DNA of 64,000 nucleotides from Mycobacterium colombiense CECT 3035 (GTDB taxonomy: Bacteria; Actinomycetota; Actinomycetes; Mycobacteriales; Mycobacteriaceae). The stretch covers positions 1,302,001 to 1,366,000 of the forward strand of contig NZ_CP020821.1 in assembly GCF_002105755.1 (NCBI RefSeq), read 5' to 3'. The translations under genes and the position numbers were made by a program. This document shows, one piece after another, positions 26,295 to 35,857 of this stretch. The notes below the pieces were generated by a model. The model was not told the origin of the DNA and did not search any database. It was given only the letters and a program-made list of their open reading frames with translations. Each line of letters begins with the position of its first letter. Positions within the stretch are counted from its first letter, which is position 1.

Positions 26295-28244
26295 ATGCGC
26301 AGCCGCTACGCGGGCGATCCCTTCACCACATCCACACCCGAGATCGCCGCCGCGCTAAAGGATGTCAGCATCCCTACGATGTTGCTCTCACTCGTCCACA
26401 TCACCGGCGATCCCAGATTCATCCGCGACTTCAAGCAGATGGGCATCTTCCTCAACGAGGTACAGGGATTCATGTCGGAGGAGGATAAGGCGCGCGCCCG
26501 CGCGGAAGCCCTGACGGTGATCACGCAGTACCGGGACCGCGGTTGCCCCGAACCGCCGCCGCTGCGCCCGGAACTCATCAGGGAGATGATGGATTGGGCG
26601 GCGTGCGAGCACGTTCCGGACGACTACCTGCCGCTGGTCGCCGAGGAACTCGACCTCGACGGTGCCGACCCCCGGCGACCCGCCGCATTACCGGCCGGGC
26701 GCGCCGCCGAGCTTCCGGTCCTGGTCATCGGGTGCGGCGAATCCGGCATCCTGGCCGGCGTCCGCCTCAAGCAGGCCAACATCCCGTTCACCATCGTGGA
26801 GAAGAACGCGGGGCCCGGCGGAACATGGTGGGAGAACAGGTATCCCGGCGCCCGGGTGGACGTGGCGAATCATTTCTATTGCTACAGCTTCGAGCCCAAC
26901 AACGACTGGACGCACTTCTTCGCCGAGCAATACGAGCTGCAGGACTATTTCACCAAGGTCATCGACACACACCACCTGGGTGAGCACGTGCGGTGGCGGA
27001 CCGAGGCCGTGGCGGCCGAGTGGAACGACGACGACGGCACCTGGAGCGTGTCGCTGCGTTCGGCCGACGGCGCGACGACCGACGTGCGGGCACGTGCGCT
27101 CATCACCGCGGTGGGTCAGCTGAACCGTCCCAACATTCCGGCTTTCGACGGGGCGGACACGTTCCAGGGACCGTCTTTTCACTCGGCGGCCTGGGACCAT
27201 TCCGTGGACCTGACGGGTAAGCGGGTCGCGCTGGTCGGCGCGGGCGCCAGCGGCTTCCAGATCGCCCCGGCGATCGCCGGGGACGTCGAGCAGTTGACCG
27301 TGTTCCAGCGGACCGCGCAGTGGATGTTCCCCAATCCGATGTATCACGACGAGGTCGGCGACGGGGTGCGCTGGGCGATGCGCCACCTTCCGTTCTACGG
27401 GCGGTGGTATCGCTTCCTGGTGCTCTGGCCCGGTTCGGACAAAGGCCTCGACGCCGCCGAAGGCGACCCGGGCTACGCCGACCAGGATCACGCCGTCAGC
27501 GACATCAACGCCGCCGCGCACATGATGTTCTCGCAATGGATCACCAGCCAGGTCAGCGCCGACTCGGAGTTGCTGGCCAAGGTGATGCCGGACTATCCCG
27601 CGTGCGGCAAACGGACCCTGCAGGACAACGGCAGCTGGCTGCGGACGCTGCAGCGCGGCAACGTCGAACTGGTTCGCACACCCATCGCCGAGATCACGCC
27701 GCACGGCATCGTCACGGATGACGGCGTGACGCACGACGCCGATGTCATCGTGTACGCCACCGGGTTTCGGCACACCGAGGTGCTGTGGCCGCTGAAGGTC
27801 ACCGGCCGAGACGGGACCGACCTGCACGAGATGTGGGGGAGCCGGCCCTATGCCTACCTCGGGATCACCGTCCCGCAATTCCCGAACTTCTTCGTCGTCT
27901 ACGGCCCGGGAACGCACCTCGCGCACGGCGGCAGCCTGATCTTCCAGTCCGAACTGCAGATGCGCTACGTCGACCAGTGCCTGGCGCGACTGGCCGAGCC
28001 CGGTGTGTACTCCCTGGAACCCAGGCCCGAGGCCGCCGCGGACTGGCATCGGCGGACGCAGAGCCAGATCAAGAAGATGGTGTGGTCACATCCGGCGGTC
28101 AAGCATTCGTATTTCAAGAACGCCGACGGGGAGATCCACACCGTGAGCCCATGGCGGCTCAACGAATACTGGTCGGCGGTGCGCGAGCCCGACTGGTCAC
28201 AATTCTTCGTGCGAACGAAAGATTCAGCGCAACAAGGAAAGTGA
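26295..28244 (+). CDS. Baeyer-Villiger-type flavin monooxygenase
   Basis: The 649-residue NADPH-dependent flavoprotein inserts oxygen next to a ketone. The FAD-binding Rossmann motif IGCGESG is near residue 145. The type I fingerprint reads FQGPSFHSAAWD, and a second Rossmann motif (VGAGASG) follows. The 130 residues before the FAD motif form an extra N-terminal domain, as in 4-hydroxyacetophenone monooxygenase. The ATG at 26295 is placed by GGAGAGG. The alcohol dehydrogenase gene follows after 10 bases, which fits an alcohol-ketone-ester route: the dehydrogenase makes the ketone and this enzyme the ester. Confidence 0.9.
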   Translation: MRSRYAGDPFTTSTPEIAAALKDVSIPTMLLSLVHITGDPRFIRDFKQMGIFLNEVQGFMSEEDKARARAEALTVITQYRDRGCPEPPPLRPELIREMMDWAACEHVPDDYLPLVAEELDLDGADPRRPAALPAGRAAELPVLVIGCGESGILAGVRLKQANIPFTIVEKNAGPGGTWWENRYPGARVDVANHFYCYSFEPNNDWTHFFAEQYELQDYFTKVIDTHHLGEHVRWRTEAVAAEWNDDDGTWSVSLRSADGATTDVRARALITAVGQLNRPNIPAFDGADTFQGPSFHSAAWDHSVDLTGKRVALVGAGASGFQIAPAIAGDVEQLTVFQRTAQWMFPNPMYHDEVGDGVRWAMRHLPFYGRWYRFLVLWPGSDKGLDAAEGDPGYADQDHAVSDINAAAHMMFSQWITSQVSADSELLAKVMPDYPACGKRTLQDNGSWLRTLQRGNVELVRTPIAEITPHGIVTDDGVTHDADVIVYATGFRHTEVLWPLKVTGRDGTDLHEMWGSRPYAYLGITVPQFPNFFVVYGPGTHLAHGGSLIFQSELQMRYVDQCLARLAEPGVYSLEPRPEAAADWHRRTQSQIKKMVWSHPAVKHSYFKNADGEIHTVSPWRLNEYWSAVREPDWSQFFVRTKDSAQQGK

Positions 28245-28254
28245 GCACATCCCT

Positions 28255-29280
28255 ATGCGCACCGTAGTCGTCGACGGCCCCCGCAGCATCCGGGTGGACA
28301 CCCGGCCCGATCCAACTCTGCCCGGGCCCGACGGGGCGATCGTGGAGGTGAGCGCCGCCGGCATCTGCGGATCCGATCTGCACTTCTACGAGGCCGACTT
28401 CCCGATGCCCGACCCGATCGCGCTCGGCCACGAGGCCATCGGAACGGTGGTGGACGCCGGGCCAGACGTCCGCAACGTGAAGGTCGGCGAGAAGGTCCTG
28501 GTGTCGTCGGTCACCGGCTGCGGAGCGTGCCCGGGATGCGCCACCCACGATCCGGTGATGTGCCACTCCGGCTTTCAGATCTTCGGTGGCGGTGTGCTCG
28601 GCGGTGCGCAAGCAGACCTGCTGGCGGTGCCCGCCGCCGACTTCCAGCTGCTGAAGATACCCGAGGGCATCAGCACCGAACAGGCACTGCTGCTCACCGA
28701 CAACCTGGCCACCGGCTGGGCCGCGGCGCAGCGCGCCGATATTCCGTTCGGCGGCACGGTGGCGGTCATCGGACTTGGCGCGGTTGGGCTGTGCTCGCTG
28801 CGCAGTGCGCTTTTTCAGGGCGCGGCAACGGTTTTCGCCGTCGACCAGGTCGACGGCCGACTGGAGCGCGCCGCCCGGTGGGGCGCGACACCGCTCAAAG
28901 TGCCGGCGCTCGAGGCGATCATGGCCGCCACCGGTGGCCGCGGCGCCGACGCGGTGATCGACGCCGTCGCCACGGACGCCTCCCTGACCGACGCGATCAA
29001 CGCCGTGCGGCCCGGCGGGACCGTCTCGGTCGTCGGGGTGCACGACATGAATCCGTTCCCGCTCAACGCCCTGGGCTGCCTGATCCGCAGCACGACGGTG
29101 CGATTCACCACCGCACCGGTGCAACGCACCTGGCCGGAACTGATACCGCTGCTGCAGTCGGGCCGGCTGGACGTCGAGGGCATCTTCACCAGCACGATGC
29201 CGTTGGATGATGCGGCCAAGGGCTACGCGACCGCGGAATTGCGATCGGGCGACGACGTGAAGATCCTGCTGAAGCCCTAG
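28255..29280 (+). CDS. Zinc-dependent alcohol dehydrogenase (Rv1895-like)
   Basis: The 341-residue MDR dehydrogenase has catalytic zinc motifs ([17 protein letters not shown]) and all four structural zinc cysteines ([15 protein letters not shown]). The NAD-binding motif is [10 protein letters not shown]. It would oxidise a secondary or primary alcohol. It begins 10 bases after the monooxygenase stop, so the two are an operon and probably successive steps. The 3' end overlaps the convergent methyltransferase gene by 4 bases. Confidence 0.88.
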   Translation: MRTVVVDGPRSIRVDTRPDPTLPGPDGAIVEVSAAGICGSDLHFYEADFPMPDPIALGHEAIGTVVDAGPDVRNVKVGEKVLVSSVTGCGACPGCATHDPVMCHSGFQIFGGGVLGGAQADLLAVPAADFQLLKIPEGISTEQALLLTDNLATGWAAAQRADIPFGGTVAVIGLGAVGLCSLRSALFQGAATVFAVDQVDGRLERAARWGATPLKVPALEAIMAATGGRGADAVIDAVATDASLTDAINAVRPGGTVSVVGVHDMNPFPLNALGCLIRSTTVRFTTAPVQRTWPELIPLLQSGRLDVEGIFTSTMPLDDAAKGYATAELRSGDDVKILLKP

Positions 29281-30197
29281 GCCGTCACCTGGTCGCCGTG
29301 ATGTATTGCGAGCGCATGAAACTGTCGATTCTTCACGTCGACGTCCGGCGGGGTCATGCCGTACCCGGCTTGCAGCTCGAGCGTGTTGCGGACGGGCTCG
29401 ACGTTCCATCCATGGGCGGTGAGCCACTCCGCCGGATCCGACTGGGGCTCGTAGGTCAGCGCCGAAAAGTCCACGTTGCCCGACACATTGACCCCCGGGT
29501 GGTTGGTCTCCAGCGCGTTGAGCTGGTCGTGGTCCAGTCGCGAGCCCAGCGCGCCGATGGCGATCCGGCTGCCCGGGGCGCTCAGGCCGCTGATCCGGGT
29601 GAACAGCGCGTGTTGCGCCTCGTCGGTCAGGTAGGGCAGGAGCCCCTCCACGGACCAGGCGCTGGGACTCTCCACGTCAAACCCGGCCGCTTCCAGCGGC
29701 CGCGACCAATCGGTGCGCAGATCGGCGGCGACCTCGACGCGGTGCGCCCGCGGTGTGGCGCCCTGCTCCCCGAGAACGCGCGCCTTGAATTCGAGGACCT
29801 TGGGCAGGTCGACTTCGAAGACCCTTGCGCCGTCCGGCCATTCGAGCCGATATGCCCGCGAATCCAGGCCGGCGGCGACGATCACCGCCTGCCGGATGCC
29901 GGCCGCGCCGGCGGCCTCGAAGAAGTCGTCGAAGAAGCGGGTCTGCACGCCGTACAGGCGCGGGAAGGCCGTCTCGTCGTCGGAGCTACCCGGGTTCGCC
30001 AGCACGCCCGCCAAATACGGGTCCTGCGAGGCGGCGATGAAGACTTTCGCGTACTCGTCGCGCACCAAGGGCCGCGGGCTCACGGCATGCAGCGCGCGCC
30101 ATCCCGCCACCAGCAGCGCGGTGTACCCGACGCTGCTGACGATGTCCCAGTTGTCATCGTCGGAACGCAGCGACCCGAATTCGGGTGTCGTGCTCAT
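29277..30197 (-). CDS. S-adenosylmethionine-dependent methyltransferase (Rv1896c-like)
   Basis: This 306-residue enzyme belongs to the mycobacterial leucine carboxyl methyltransferase-like family (TIGR00027 type). The N-terminus ([26 protein letters not shown]) and SAM-binding region ([18 protein letters not shown], then [13 protein letters not shown]) are characteristic. The ATG at 30197 is chosen over an earlier frame start because of a strong GGGAGGGG site. Substrate unknown; several paralogues are usual per genome. Confidence 0.86.
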   Translation of the reverse strand: MSTTPEFGSLRSDDDNWDIVSSVGYTALLVAGWRALHAVSPRPLVRDEYAKVFIAASQDPYLAGVLANPGSSDDETAFPRLYGVQTRFFDDFFEAAGAAGIRQAVIVAAGLDSRAYRLEWPDGARVFEVDLPKVLEFKARVLGEQGATPRAHRVEVAADLRTDWSRPLEAAGFDVESPSAWSVEGLLPYLTDEAQHALFTRISGLSAPGSRIAIGALGSRLDHDQLNALETNHPGVNVSGNVDFSALTYEPQSDPAEWLTAHGWNVEPVRNTLELQAGYGMTPPDVDVKNRQFHALAIHHGDQVTA

Positions 30198-30267
30198 GCC
30201 TGCCCCTCCCGTCGGCCCCGGCTCCGGCCCCGAGAGCCAACGCTTCCACGGTACCCGCGGCACGGCC

Positions 30268-30699
30268 TCAGAGCTCCAAAATCACCGTCACCGGACCGTC
30301 ATTCACGAGTTCGACCTGCATGTCTGCGCCGAACACCCCGGTCTGCACCTCGGCGCCGAGTCGCCGCAACGCGTCGGCGAACTCCGCGATCAGCGGCTCG
30401 GCGACCGCTGCGGGGGCGGCCGCGTTCCATGACGGGCGCCGCCCCTTGGCGGTGTCGGCGTACAGCGTGAACTGGCTGACGACCAAGATGGGCGCCCGGG
30501 CATCGGCCGCGGAGCGCTCGTCGGCGAGAATCCTTAGCTGCCAGAGCTTCTCGGCCAGCCGGCGCGCCGTGTCGGGATCGTCGCTGTGGGTGACGCCGAC
30601 GAATGCCAGCAGACCCTGGCCATCCGGCCGGATGGCCCCGACCACCGCGCCGCCCACCGAGACCGTTGCCGACGAGACCCGTTGCACCAACACCCGCAT
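30268..30699 (-). CDS. dtd: D-aminoacyl-tRNA deacylase
   Basis: The 143-residue homodimeric enzyme hydrolyses D-amino acids mischarged on tRNA. It has the catalytic SQFTLYAD motif and the NDGPVT motif near the C-terminus, and full family length. It starts [17 protein letters not shown]. It is divergent from the thiamine-binding protein gene 51 bases away and precedes the methyltransferase gene on the same strand. Confidence 0.94.
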   Translation of the reverse strand: MRVLVQRVSSATVSVGGAVVGAIRPDGQGLLAFVGVTHSDDPDTARRLAEKLWQLRILADERSAADARAPILVVSQFTLYADTAKGRRPSWNAAAPAAVAEPLIAEFADALRRLGAEVQTGVFGADMQVELVNDGPVTVILEL

Positions 30700-30750
30700 G
30701 GGCCTCGATGGTGCCAGATCGGTCCTTCGCGGGTTGGGTACGCTCGTGGG

Positions 30751-31056
30751 GTGTCCGTCCTCGTCGCGTTTTCCGTCACCCCGATGGGGGTGGGCGAGGG
30801 CGTCGGCGAGATCGTCGCCGAAGCGGTTCGCGTGGTTCGCGAATCGGGGCTGCCCAACAAGACGGATTCGATGTTCACCGTCATCGAAGGCGAAACCTGG
30901 GCGGAAGTGATGGCCGTGGTGCAGCGCGCGGTCGAGGCCGTGGCCGCCCGCGCGCCCAGGGTCAGCACGGTGATCAAGGCGGATTGGCGGGCCGGCACCT
31001 CCGACGCGATGACGAAGAAGGTCGCCACCGTCGAGCGTTACCTCTCCGGGAGCTAG
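30751..31056 (+). CDS. MTH1187-family thiamine-binding protein (Rv1898-like)
   Basis: This 101-residue ferredoxin-like protein ([29 protein letters not shown], then [16 protein letters not shown]) belongs to the YqgV/MTH1187 family. Members form tetramers that bind thiamine. The GTG at 30751 begins at the first strand. Its 3' end overlaps the convergent macrodomain gene by 4 bases. Confidence 0.85.
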   Translation: MSVLVAFSVTPMGVGEGVGEIVAEAVRVVRESGLPNKTDSMFTVIEGETWAEVMAVVQRAVEAVAARAPRVSTVIKADWRAGTSDAMTKKVATVERYLSGS

Positions 31057-31547
31057 CCGCGCACGGCGGCGCGAAAGGCCCGTTCGGCCGGCTCACCGTG
31101 CACGGCGAACACCACCCTGCGCAGCGAACTCGGGTGGTGCCGCCGCACCGCGTCGACCATCAGCCGCGCCGCCTCGTCGAGCGGGAAGCCGCCCACGCCG
31201 GTGCCGAAGGCCACCAGCGCGAGCGAGGCACAGCCGAGCTCGTCGGCCTTGCGCAGCGTCGAGGCCGTGGCGTCGGCGATGATCTCGGCCGAGGTGGGGC
31301 CGCCGAGCTCCATCGTCGCGGCGTGGATGACGTAGCGCGCCGGCATGTCGCCGGCCGTCGTCTCGACCGCTTCGCCGAGACCGATTGGCGCCTTTTCCGT
31401 CGATTCCCGCTGCACGGCGGGCCCGCCCGCGCGCGAGATGGCCGCGGCGACGCCGCCGCCGTGGCGCAGCTGCGTGTTGGCCGCGTTCGTGATCGCGTCG
31501 AGTTCGAGCTTGGTTACGTCGGCCTGGATCACCTCTAACTCGATCAT
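31053..31547 (-). CDS. Macrodomain protein (LppD-like, without lipoprotein signal)
   Basis: The 164-residue macrodomain binds ADP-ribose-type ligands. It has [31 protein letters not shown] (split ligand loop) and [14 protein letters not shown]. Related proteins remove ADP-ribose from targets or bind O-acetyl-ADP-ribose. The start at 31547 gives a complete domain. In M. tuberculosis the counterpart LppD is longer and annotated as a lipoprotein. The upstream frame here has no signal peptide or lipobox and overlaps cinA, so this version is probably cytosolic. Confidence 0.8.
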   Translation of the reverse strand: MIELEVIQADVTKLELDAITNAANTQLRHGGGVAAAISRAGGPAVQRESTEKAPIGLGEAVETTAGDMPARYVIHAATMELGGPTSAEIIADATASTLRKADELGCASLALVAFGTGVGGFPLDEAARLMVDAVRRHHPSSLRRVVFAVHGEPAERAFRAAVRG

Positions 31548-31586
31548 CAGCTCATTGTCCCGCACCCCATGCGTAGGCTCAGGGCG

Positions 31587-32873
31587 GTGAGCGCACGCGC
31601 AGGAATCGTTGTCACCGGAACCGAGGTCCTCACCGGCCGCGTCCAAGATGCGAACGGGCCCTGGATCGCCGATCGCCTCCTGGAACTGGGCGTCGAGCTG
31701 GCACACATCACGATCTGCGGCGACCGGCCGGGCGACATCGAAGCGCAGCTTCGGTTCCTCGCCGACCAGGGCGTGGACCTGATCGTCACCAGCGGCGGCC
31801 TGGGGCCGACGGCCGACGATATGACGGTCGAGGTGGTGGCCCGCTTCTGCGGACGCGAGCTGGTGCTGGACGCCGAGGTCGAAGAGAAGATCGCCGACAT
31901 CCTCAGGAAACTGATGGCGCGTAACCCCGCGTTCCAATCCGCCTTGGACCCGGGCACTTTCGAGTCACTGCGCGCCGCCAACCGCAAGCAGGCCATGGTG
32001 CCCGCGGGGGCGCAGGTGCTCGACCCGGTCGGTACCGCGCCCGGCGTCGTCGTGCCCGGCGCGCCGACGGTGATCGTGCTGCCGGGTCCGCCGCGCGAGC
32101 TGCAGCCCATGTGGCACACCGCCATCGCGACCCCCGGGGCGCAGGACGCGATCGCCGGCCGAACCGTCTACCGGCAGGAGATGCTGCGCATGTTCGGGCT
32201 GCCCGAGTCGGGCCTGGCCGAAACGCTGCGCGACGCCGAACGGGCCGTCCCCGGCTTCGGGCAACTCGAGATCACCACCTGCCTGCGGCGCGGGGAGATC
32301 GAGATGGTCACCCGCTACGAGCCGGACGCCGCCGACGCGTACGCCCAACTGGTCAAGCTGCTGCGGGAGAGGCACGGACACCAGCTCTACTCCGAGGACG
32401 GCTCGCGCGTCGACGATCTGGTCGCGCAACTCCTGGCCGGCCACCGGATCGCGACCGCGGAGTCCTGCACCGCGGGGCTGCTGGCGGCGCGCCTGACCGA
32501 CCGGGCCGGCTCGTCGGATTACGTGGCCGGCGGTGTGGTGTCCTACTCGAACGAGGCGAAGACGGAACTCCTCGGCGTCGACCCGGCGCTGATCCAAGCG
32601 CACGGCGCGGTGTCCGAACCGGTGGCCGAGGCGATGGCCGCGGGTGCGCTGCAACGCTTCGGCGCCGACACTGCGGTCGCGATCACCGGAATCGCCGGCC
32701 CCGGCGGGGGAACCGAGGAAAAACCAGTGGGCACAGTCTGTTTCAGCGTGACGGCGGGCGGCCGCACCGACACCCGCACGTTGCGGCTCCCCGGTAACCG
32801 CTCGGATGTCCGGGAGCGCTCGACCACCGTGGCCATGCACCTGCTGCGGCGGCTACTTGACGACGGCGCTTAA
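31587..32873 (+). CDS. cinA: CinA family protein
   Basis: The 428-residue protein has two domains. Residues 1-170 form a MoaB/MocF-like pyrophosphatase part ([39 protein letters not shown]). Residues 265-425 form a nicotinamide-nucleotide amidase domain ([43 protein letters not shown]). CinA recycles pyridine nucleotides and in mycobacteria has been linked to drug-NAD adduct cleavage. The GTG at 31587 matches the tuberculosis start; an ATG at 31569 is possible. Confidence 0.92.
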   Translation: MSARAGIVVTGTEVLTGRVQDANGPWIADRLLELGVELAHITICGDRPGDIEAQLRFLADQGVDLIVTSGGLGPTADDMTVEVVARFCGRELVLDAEVEEKIADILRKLMARNPAFQSALDPGTFESLRAANRKQAMVPAGAQVLDPVGTAPGVVVPGAPTVIVLPGPPRELQPMWHTAIATPGAQDAIAGRTVYRQEMLRMFGLPESGLAETLRDAERAVPGFGQLEITTCLRRGEIEMVTRYEPDAADAYAQLVKLLRERHGHQLYSEDGSRVDDLVAQLLAGHRIATAESCTAGLLAARLTDRAGSSDYVAGGVVSYSNEAKTELLGVDPALIQAHGAVSEPVAEAMAAGALQRFGADTAVAITGIAGPGGGTEEKPVGTVCFSVTAGGRTDTRTLRLPGNRSDVRERSTTVAMHLLRRLLDDGA

Positions 32874-32875
32874 CC

Positions 32876-34150
32876 TCACGTCATTTCGGTTGCCAGGAAG
32901 GCGCTTTCGGTGGTGCCGAACCGGATTCCGGTGGCGTCCTTGCCGATCAGCGTCAGCACCGCGACTGCGATCAGCACCGGCACGATCGTCGCCGCCAGAG
33001 CAAACGGGTAACCGTGTGATTCGGCGAGGCGTTCCTGGATCGGCAAGTTGAACGCCGCCAGCAGGTTTCCTAATTGGTAGGTCACGCCGGGGTAGAGGCC
33101 GCGGATGGCGTCCGGGGACATCTCGGTGAGGTGGGCGGGAATCACGCCCCAGGCGCCCTGCACGAACAACTGCATCAAAAACGAGCCGAGGCACAGCATC
33201 GCCGCGCCGCGTGAGTAGGCGAACAACGGCACGATCGGCAGCGCCAAGACCGCGCAGAAGACCACGGTGTAGCGGCGGCTGAACCGCTGGGACAGGGTGC
33301 CGAAGACGAGCCCACCGATGATGGCGCCGACGTTGTACACCACCACGATCCACTTGACCGTCGTGCTGGACAGAGTCGCACCCTGGTTGGCGTGCGCCCC
33401 CAGGAAGGTGGGGTAGACGTCCTGCGTGCCGTGGCTCATCCAGTTGAACGCCGTCATCAGCAACGCCAGGTAGACGAACCGCCGGATGATCGCGCCGTTG
33501 CGCAGCACGTCGCGGATTCGGGTGCTGGTGAGCCTCATCTGATCCTGCGCGGCCTCCCACACCTCGGACTCCTCCACCCGATAGCGGATCACCAGGCTGA
33601 TCAGGGCGGGGACGATGCTCAGGCCGAACAGCCAGCGCCACGACAATCCGAGCCAGTCGATCACCACCAGCGAGGCCACACTCGCCAGCAGGTAGCCGAA
33701 TGCGTACCCCTCCTGCAGCAGCCCGGAGAAGAACCCTCGCCGCGCAACGGGGACCTTCTCCATGGCGAGCGCGGCGCCGAGCCCCCACTCACCGCCCATG
33801 CCGATGCCGTAGAGCAGGCGCAGGATGACCAGCACGGTGAAGTTCGGCGCGAACGCGCACAGGAAGCCCACCACGGAATAGAACATGACGTCGACCATCA
33901 GCGGCAGCCGCCTGCCGACGCGGTCGGCCCACAGCCCGAAGAGCAGCGCGCCGACGGGCCGCATGATCAGGGTGGCCGTGGTGACGAACGCGACCTCCGC
34001 CTTGCTGTGATGGAACGTCTTGGCGATGTCGGCGTAGACGAGCACCACGATGAAGTAGTCGAAGGCGTCCATCGTCCAGCCCAGCAGCGCCGCGATGAAG
34101 GAGTTCCGCTGATCGGCGGTCAACTTCTCTTTAGGACTTTGTGTGGTCAC
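32876..34150 (-). CDS. nanT: MFS transporter NanT-like
   Basis: The 424-residue, 12-helix transporter belongs to the metabolite:proton symporter branch. It has the helix 1 sequence [21 protein letters not shown], motif A ([17 protein letters not shown]) and [24 protein letters not shown]. The nanT name follows the M. tuberculosis annotation (Rv1902c); sialic acid transport is not demonstrated, and an organic acid is equally likely. The GTG at 34150 gives the family length; an ATG at 34198 would add 16 residues. It is convergent with cinA (2-base gap) and divergent from the amidohydrolase gene. Confidence 0.82.
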   Translation of the reverse strand: MTTQSPKEKLTADQRNSFIAALLGWTMDAFDYFIVVLVYADIAKTFHHSKAEVAFVTTATLIMRPVGALLFGLWADRVGRRLPLMVDVMFYSVVGFLCAFAPNFTVLVILRLLYGIGMGGEWGLGAALAMEKVPVARRGFFSGLLQEGYAFGYLLASVASLVVIDWLGLSWRWLFGLSIVPALISLVIRYRVEESEVWEAAQDQMRLTSTRIRDVLRNGAIIRRFVYLALLMTAFNWMSHGTQDVYPTFLGAHANQGATLSSTTVKWIVVVYNVGAIIGGLVFGTLSQRFSRRYTVVFCAVLALPIVPLFAYSRGAAMLCLGSFLMQLFVQGAWGVIPAHLTEMSPDAIRGLYPGVTYQLGNLLAAFNLPIQERLAESHGYPFALAATIVPVLIAVAVLTLIGKDATGIRFGTTESAFLATEMT

Positions 34151-34226
34151 GTCAGCATCGTGCAGTACGCGGCGCGATACCGCGACCTGTTCCACCATGC
34201 GGGCTCCGAGAGTAAGTTCCGGATAC

Positions 34227-35294
34227 ATGCGGATCATCGACGCCGACGGGCATGTGGCCGAGAATTCCTCGCTGGCAATCGAAGCGATCAAACGATGGCC
34301 GCAGCACGTCAAGCTCAGCACGGACGGGCGGCCGGGGCTGACGCTGGAAGGCCGCAATTACCCCGAGGACACCGGCCCTGGCGCGGGTTGCCCACCCGAG
34401 CATGGGATCAGCAAGGCCCCCGACATCAATTGCCGCTCACCGGAGGGCGTGCTGGGCGACGCGGACCTCGATCACATCGACACGATGGTGCTGTATCCGA
34501 GCATGGGGCTGTGCGCGCCCAGTCTCGAGGATCCCGAATTCGCCGCCGGATTCTCCCGCCTGTACAACGAGTGGATCGCGGACTACTGCGCCTCGTCGGG
34601 CGGGCGGCTGCGCGGCGTCGCGGTGACGCCGATCGAACACGGCCGGGTGGCCATCGACGTGATGACCGAGGCCAAAGAGCTTGGGCTGATTGCGACTTTG
34701 GTGCCGCCGGCGCTCAAGAGCCGCAACCTCGACCATCCCGACCTCGACCCGTTCTACGCCGCCGCCGTCGAACTCGGCATGCCGTTGGGCGTGCACGGCG
34801 CCCCGGGCATCCACCTGCCCAAGATCGGCGTCGACCGTTTCACAAACTACATCCAGGTGCACTGCATCAGTTTTCCGTTCGACCAGATGACGGCGATGAC
34901 CGCGATGGTGTCCGGCGGTGTCTTTGAGCGCCACCCGCAACTGCGGGTCGCCTTCCTGGAGGCGGGCGCGGGCTGGGTGCCCTTCTTCATGGATCGGCTG
35001 CACGAGCACTACGAGAAGCGCGGCGACTGGGTGCAGGGCGGCTGGCGCCGGGATCCGCACGACTATCTGGCCGCGGGCAACATCTGGGTGACGTGCGAGC
35101 CGGAGGAACCGATCCTGCCCGGCGTCATCGATGTGCTCGGCGACGATTTCATCATGTTCGCCAGCGACTACCCGCACTGGGACGGCGAGTGGCCGGAGAG
35201 CACCAAGCACCTGCGCACGCGCGGCGACATCAGCGAGGGCTCCCGGGAAAAGATCGGTGGCTTGAACGCGCAGCGCTTTTACAACCTGAACTGA
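34227..35294 (+). CDS. Amidohydrolase-2 family (ACMSD-like) metal-dependent hydrolase
   Basis: The 355-residue TIM-barrel protein has the N-terminal metal motif IIDADGH, a central [12 protein letters not shown] and [25 protein letters not shown]. The late catalytic Asp is in [13 protein letters not shown]. Such enzymes decarboxylate or hydrolyse aromatic or ring-cleavage acids. It is divergent from the NanT-like transporter, so substrate uptake and breakdown may be linked. The ATG at 34227 begins the first strand. Confidence 0.85.
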   Translation: MRIIDADGHVAENSSLAIEAIKRWPQHVKLSTDGRPGLTLEGRNYPEDTGPGAGCPPEHGISKAPDINCRSPEGVLGDADLDHIDTMVLYPSMGLCAPSLEDPEFAAGFSRLYNEWIADYCASSGGRLRGVAVTPIEHGRVAIDVMTEAKELGLIATLVPPALKSRNLDHPDLDPFYAAAVELGMPLGVHGAPGIHLPKIGVDRFTNYIQVHCISFPFDQMTAMTAMVSGGVFERHPQLRVAFLEAGAGWVPFFMDRLHEHYEKRGDWVQGGWRRDPHDYLAAGNIWVTCEPEEPILPGVIDVLGDDFIMFASDYPHWDGEWPESTKHLRTRGDISEGSREKIGGLNAQRFYNLN

Positions 35295-35376
35295 GCGGCG
35301 GCGACGGCCGTACGCCGGGTCAAACGCGGCTCAGCGGATTCTCAGATTCTGCCGGCGTTGGGGTAATGTGCTCCGC

Positions 35377-35608
35377 GCAGCTGGTTTGCCAGGGTCACCG
35401 TGGGTGTCCCCGGCACCGAGTGGGGGCGCTGGTAGAGGCCCATCGCGAGAGGGAACCCGGTGTGAATCCGGGACTGTCCCGCAGCGGTATGCAGGAACGA
35501 CCGCCGTCAGAGTTTTTGGCAAGCACTGGTCGCAAGACTGGGAAGCGACGGCCATTAGGGGCACCGTATTTCGGTGCGTGCCTGCGAGTCCGAAGACCTG
35601 CCAGTTGC
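35377..35608 (+). promoter_or_regulatory. Cobalamin (B12) riboswitch aptamer
   Basis: The aptamer lies in the leader of a PPE gene. The closing stem P1 is GCAGCTGG (35377-35384) with CCAGTTGC (35601-35608), 8 pairs with one G-U. The B12-box core reads GGGAACCCGGTGTGAATCC then GGGACTGTCCCGCAGCGGT (about 35451-35488). The 3' part has CACTGG...GACTGGGAAG (35524-35544) and the end motif GAGTCCGAAGACCTGCC (35586-35602), all hallmarks of the class. It binds adenosyl- or other cobalamins in the mRNA. No cobalamin gene is next to it; the target is a 30-codon ORF and the PPE gene. Confidence 0.93.
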
Positions 35609-35630
35609 GCCGGGCGCGCCGCGCCCGGCG
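35608..35630 (+). terminator. GC hairpin directly after the B12 aptamer
   Basis: CGCCGGGCG (35608-35616) pairs with CGCCCGGCG (35622-35630) across 5 bases. Its first base is the last base of P1, so it competes with or stacks on P1. There is no T-run, so it may be a pause or structural element and not a terminator. Confidence 0.5.
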
Positions 35631-35720
35631 TGCGCGTCGCCTCGTGGATTGGGCAGATGGCCGTGGGCAGGACAGCTGTGATGCCGATTTATCGGTGCGC
35701 TGACCGCGCCTGCGGCTGAA

Positions 35721-35760
35721 CGTCTTTGGAGCGACGAGCATCCCGTCGCACCGAAGGACG
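35721..35760 (+). promoter_or_regulatory. Hairpin covering the ribosome binding site of the upstream ORF
   Basis: CGTCTTT (35721-35727) pairs with AAGGACG (35754-35760; one G-U). Inside, GCGACG (35731-35736) pairs perfectly with CGTCGC (35744-35749) across a 7-base loop. The AAGGA site for the ATG at 35765 is fully inside the outer stem. This is the probable expression platform: translation off when folded. Confidence 0.7.
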
Positions 35761-35764
35761 ATTG

Positions 35765-35857
35765 ATGGCACCGCCGCGTATCACCACGACCATGCCTGCC
35801 GCGCCTGGCTTTACCGCCCAGCGCCCCGGGGCTGAACGAACGAGCCGTCAGTCATGA
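35765..35857 (+). CDS. 30-residue upstream ORF, translationally coupled to PPE
   Basis: ATG at 35765 has AAGGA six bases before it. The frame runs 30 codons ([16 protein letters not shown], then a basic tail) to TGA at 35855-35857. That TGA overlaps the PPE start codon as ATGA, and the PPE start itself lacks an independent ribosome site. The peptide is basic and Pro/Thr-rich with no known domain. Its likely role is to let the riboswitch gate PPE translation through coupling, as described for B12 riboswitches of metE and PPE2 in M. tuberculosis. Confidence 0.72.
   Translation: MAPPRITTTMPAAPGFTAQRPGAERTSRQS

Noticed and set aside
26688..28049. 453-codon minus-strand frame opposite the Baeyer-Villiger gene
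   Set aside because: Antisense shadow; low complexity, with the plus-strand gene clearly identified by FAD and NADPH motifs.
35368..35703. 111-codon plus-strand frame inside the riboswitch
   Set aside because: It overlaps the conserved aptamer; the constraint there is RNA structure, and the peptide has no recognisable features.
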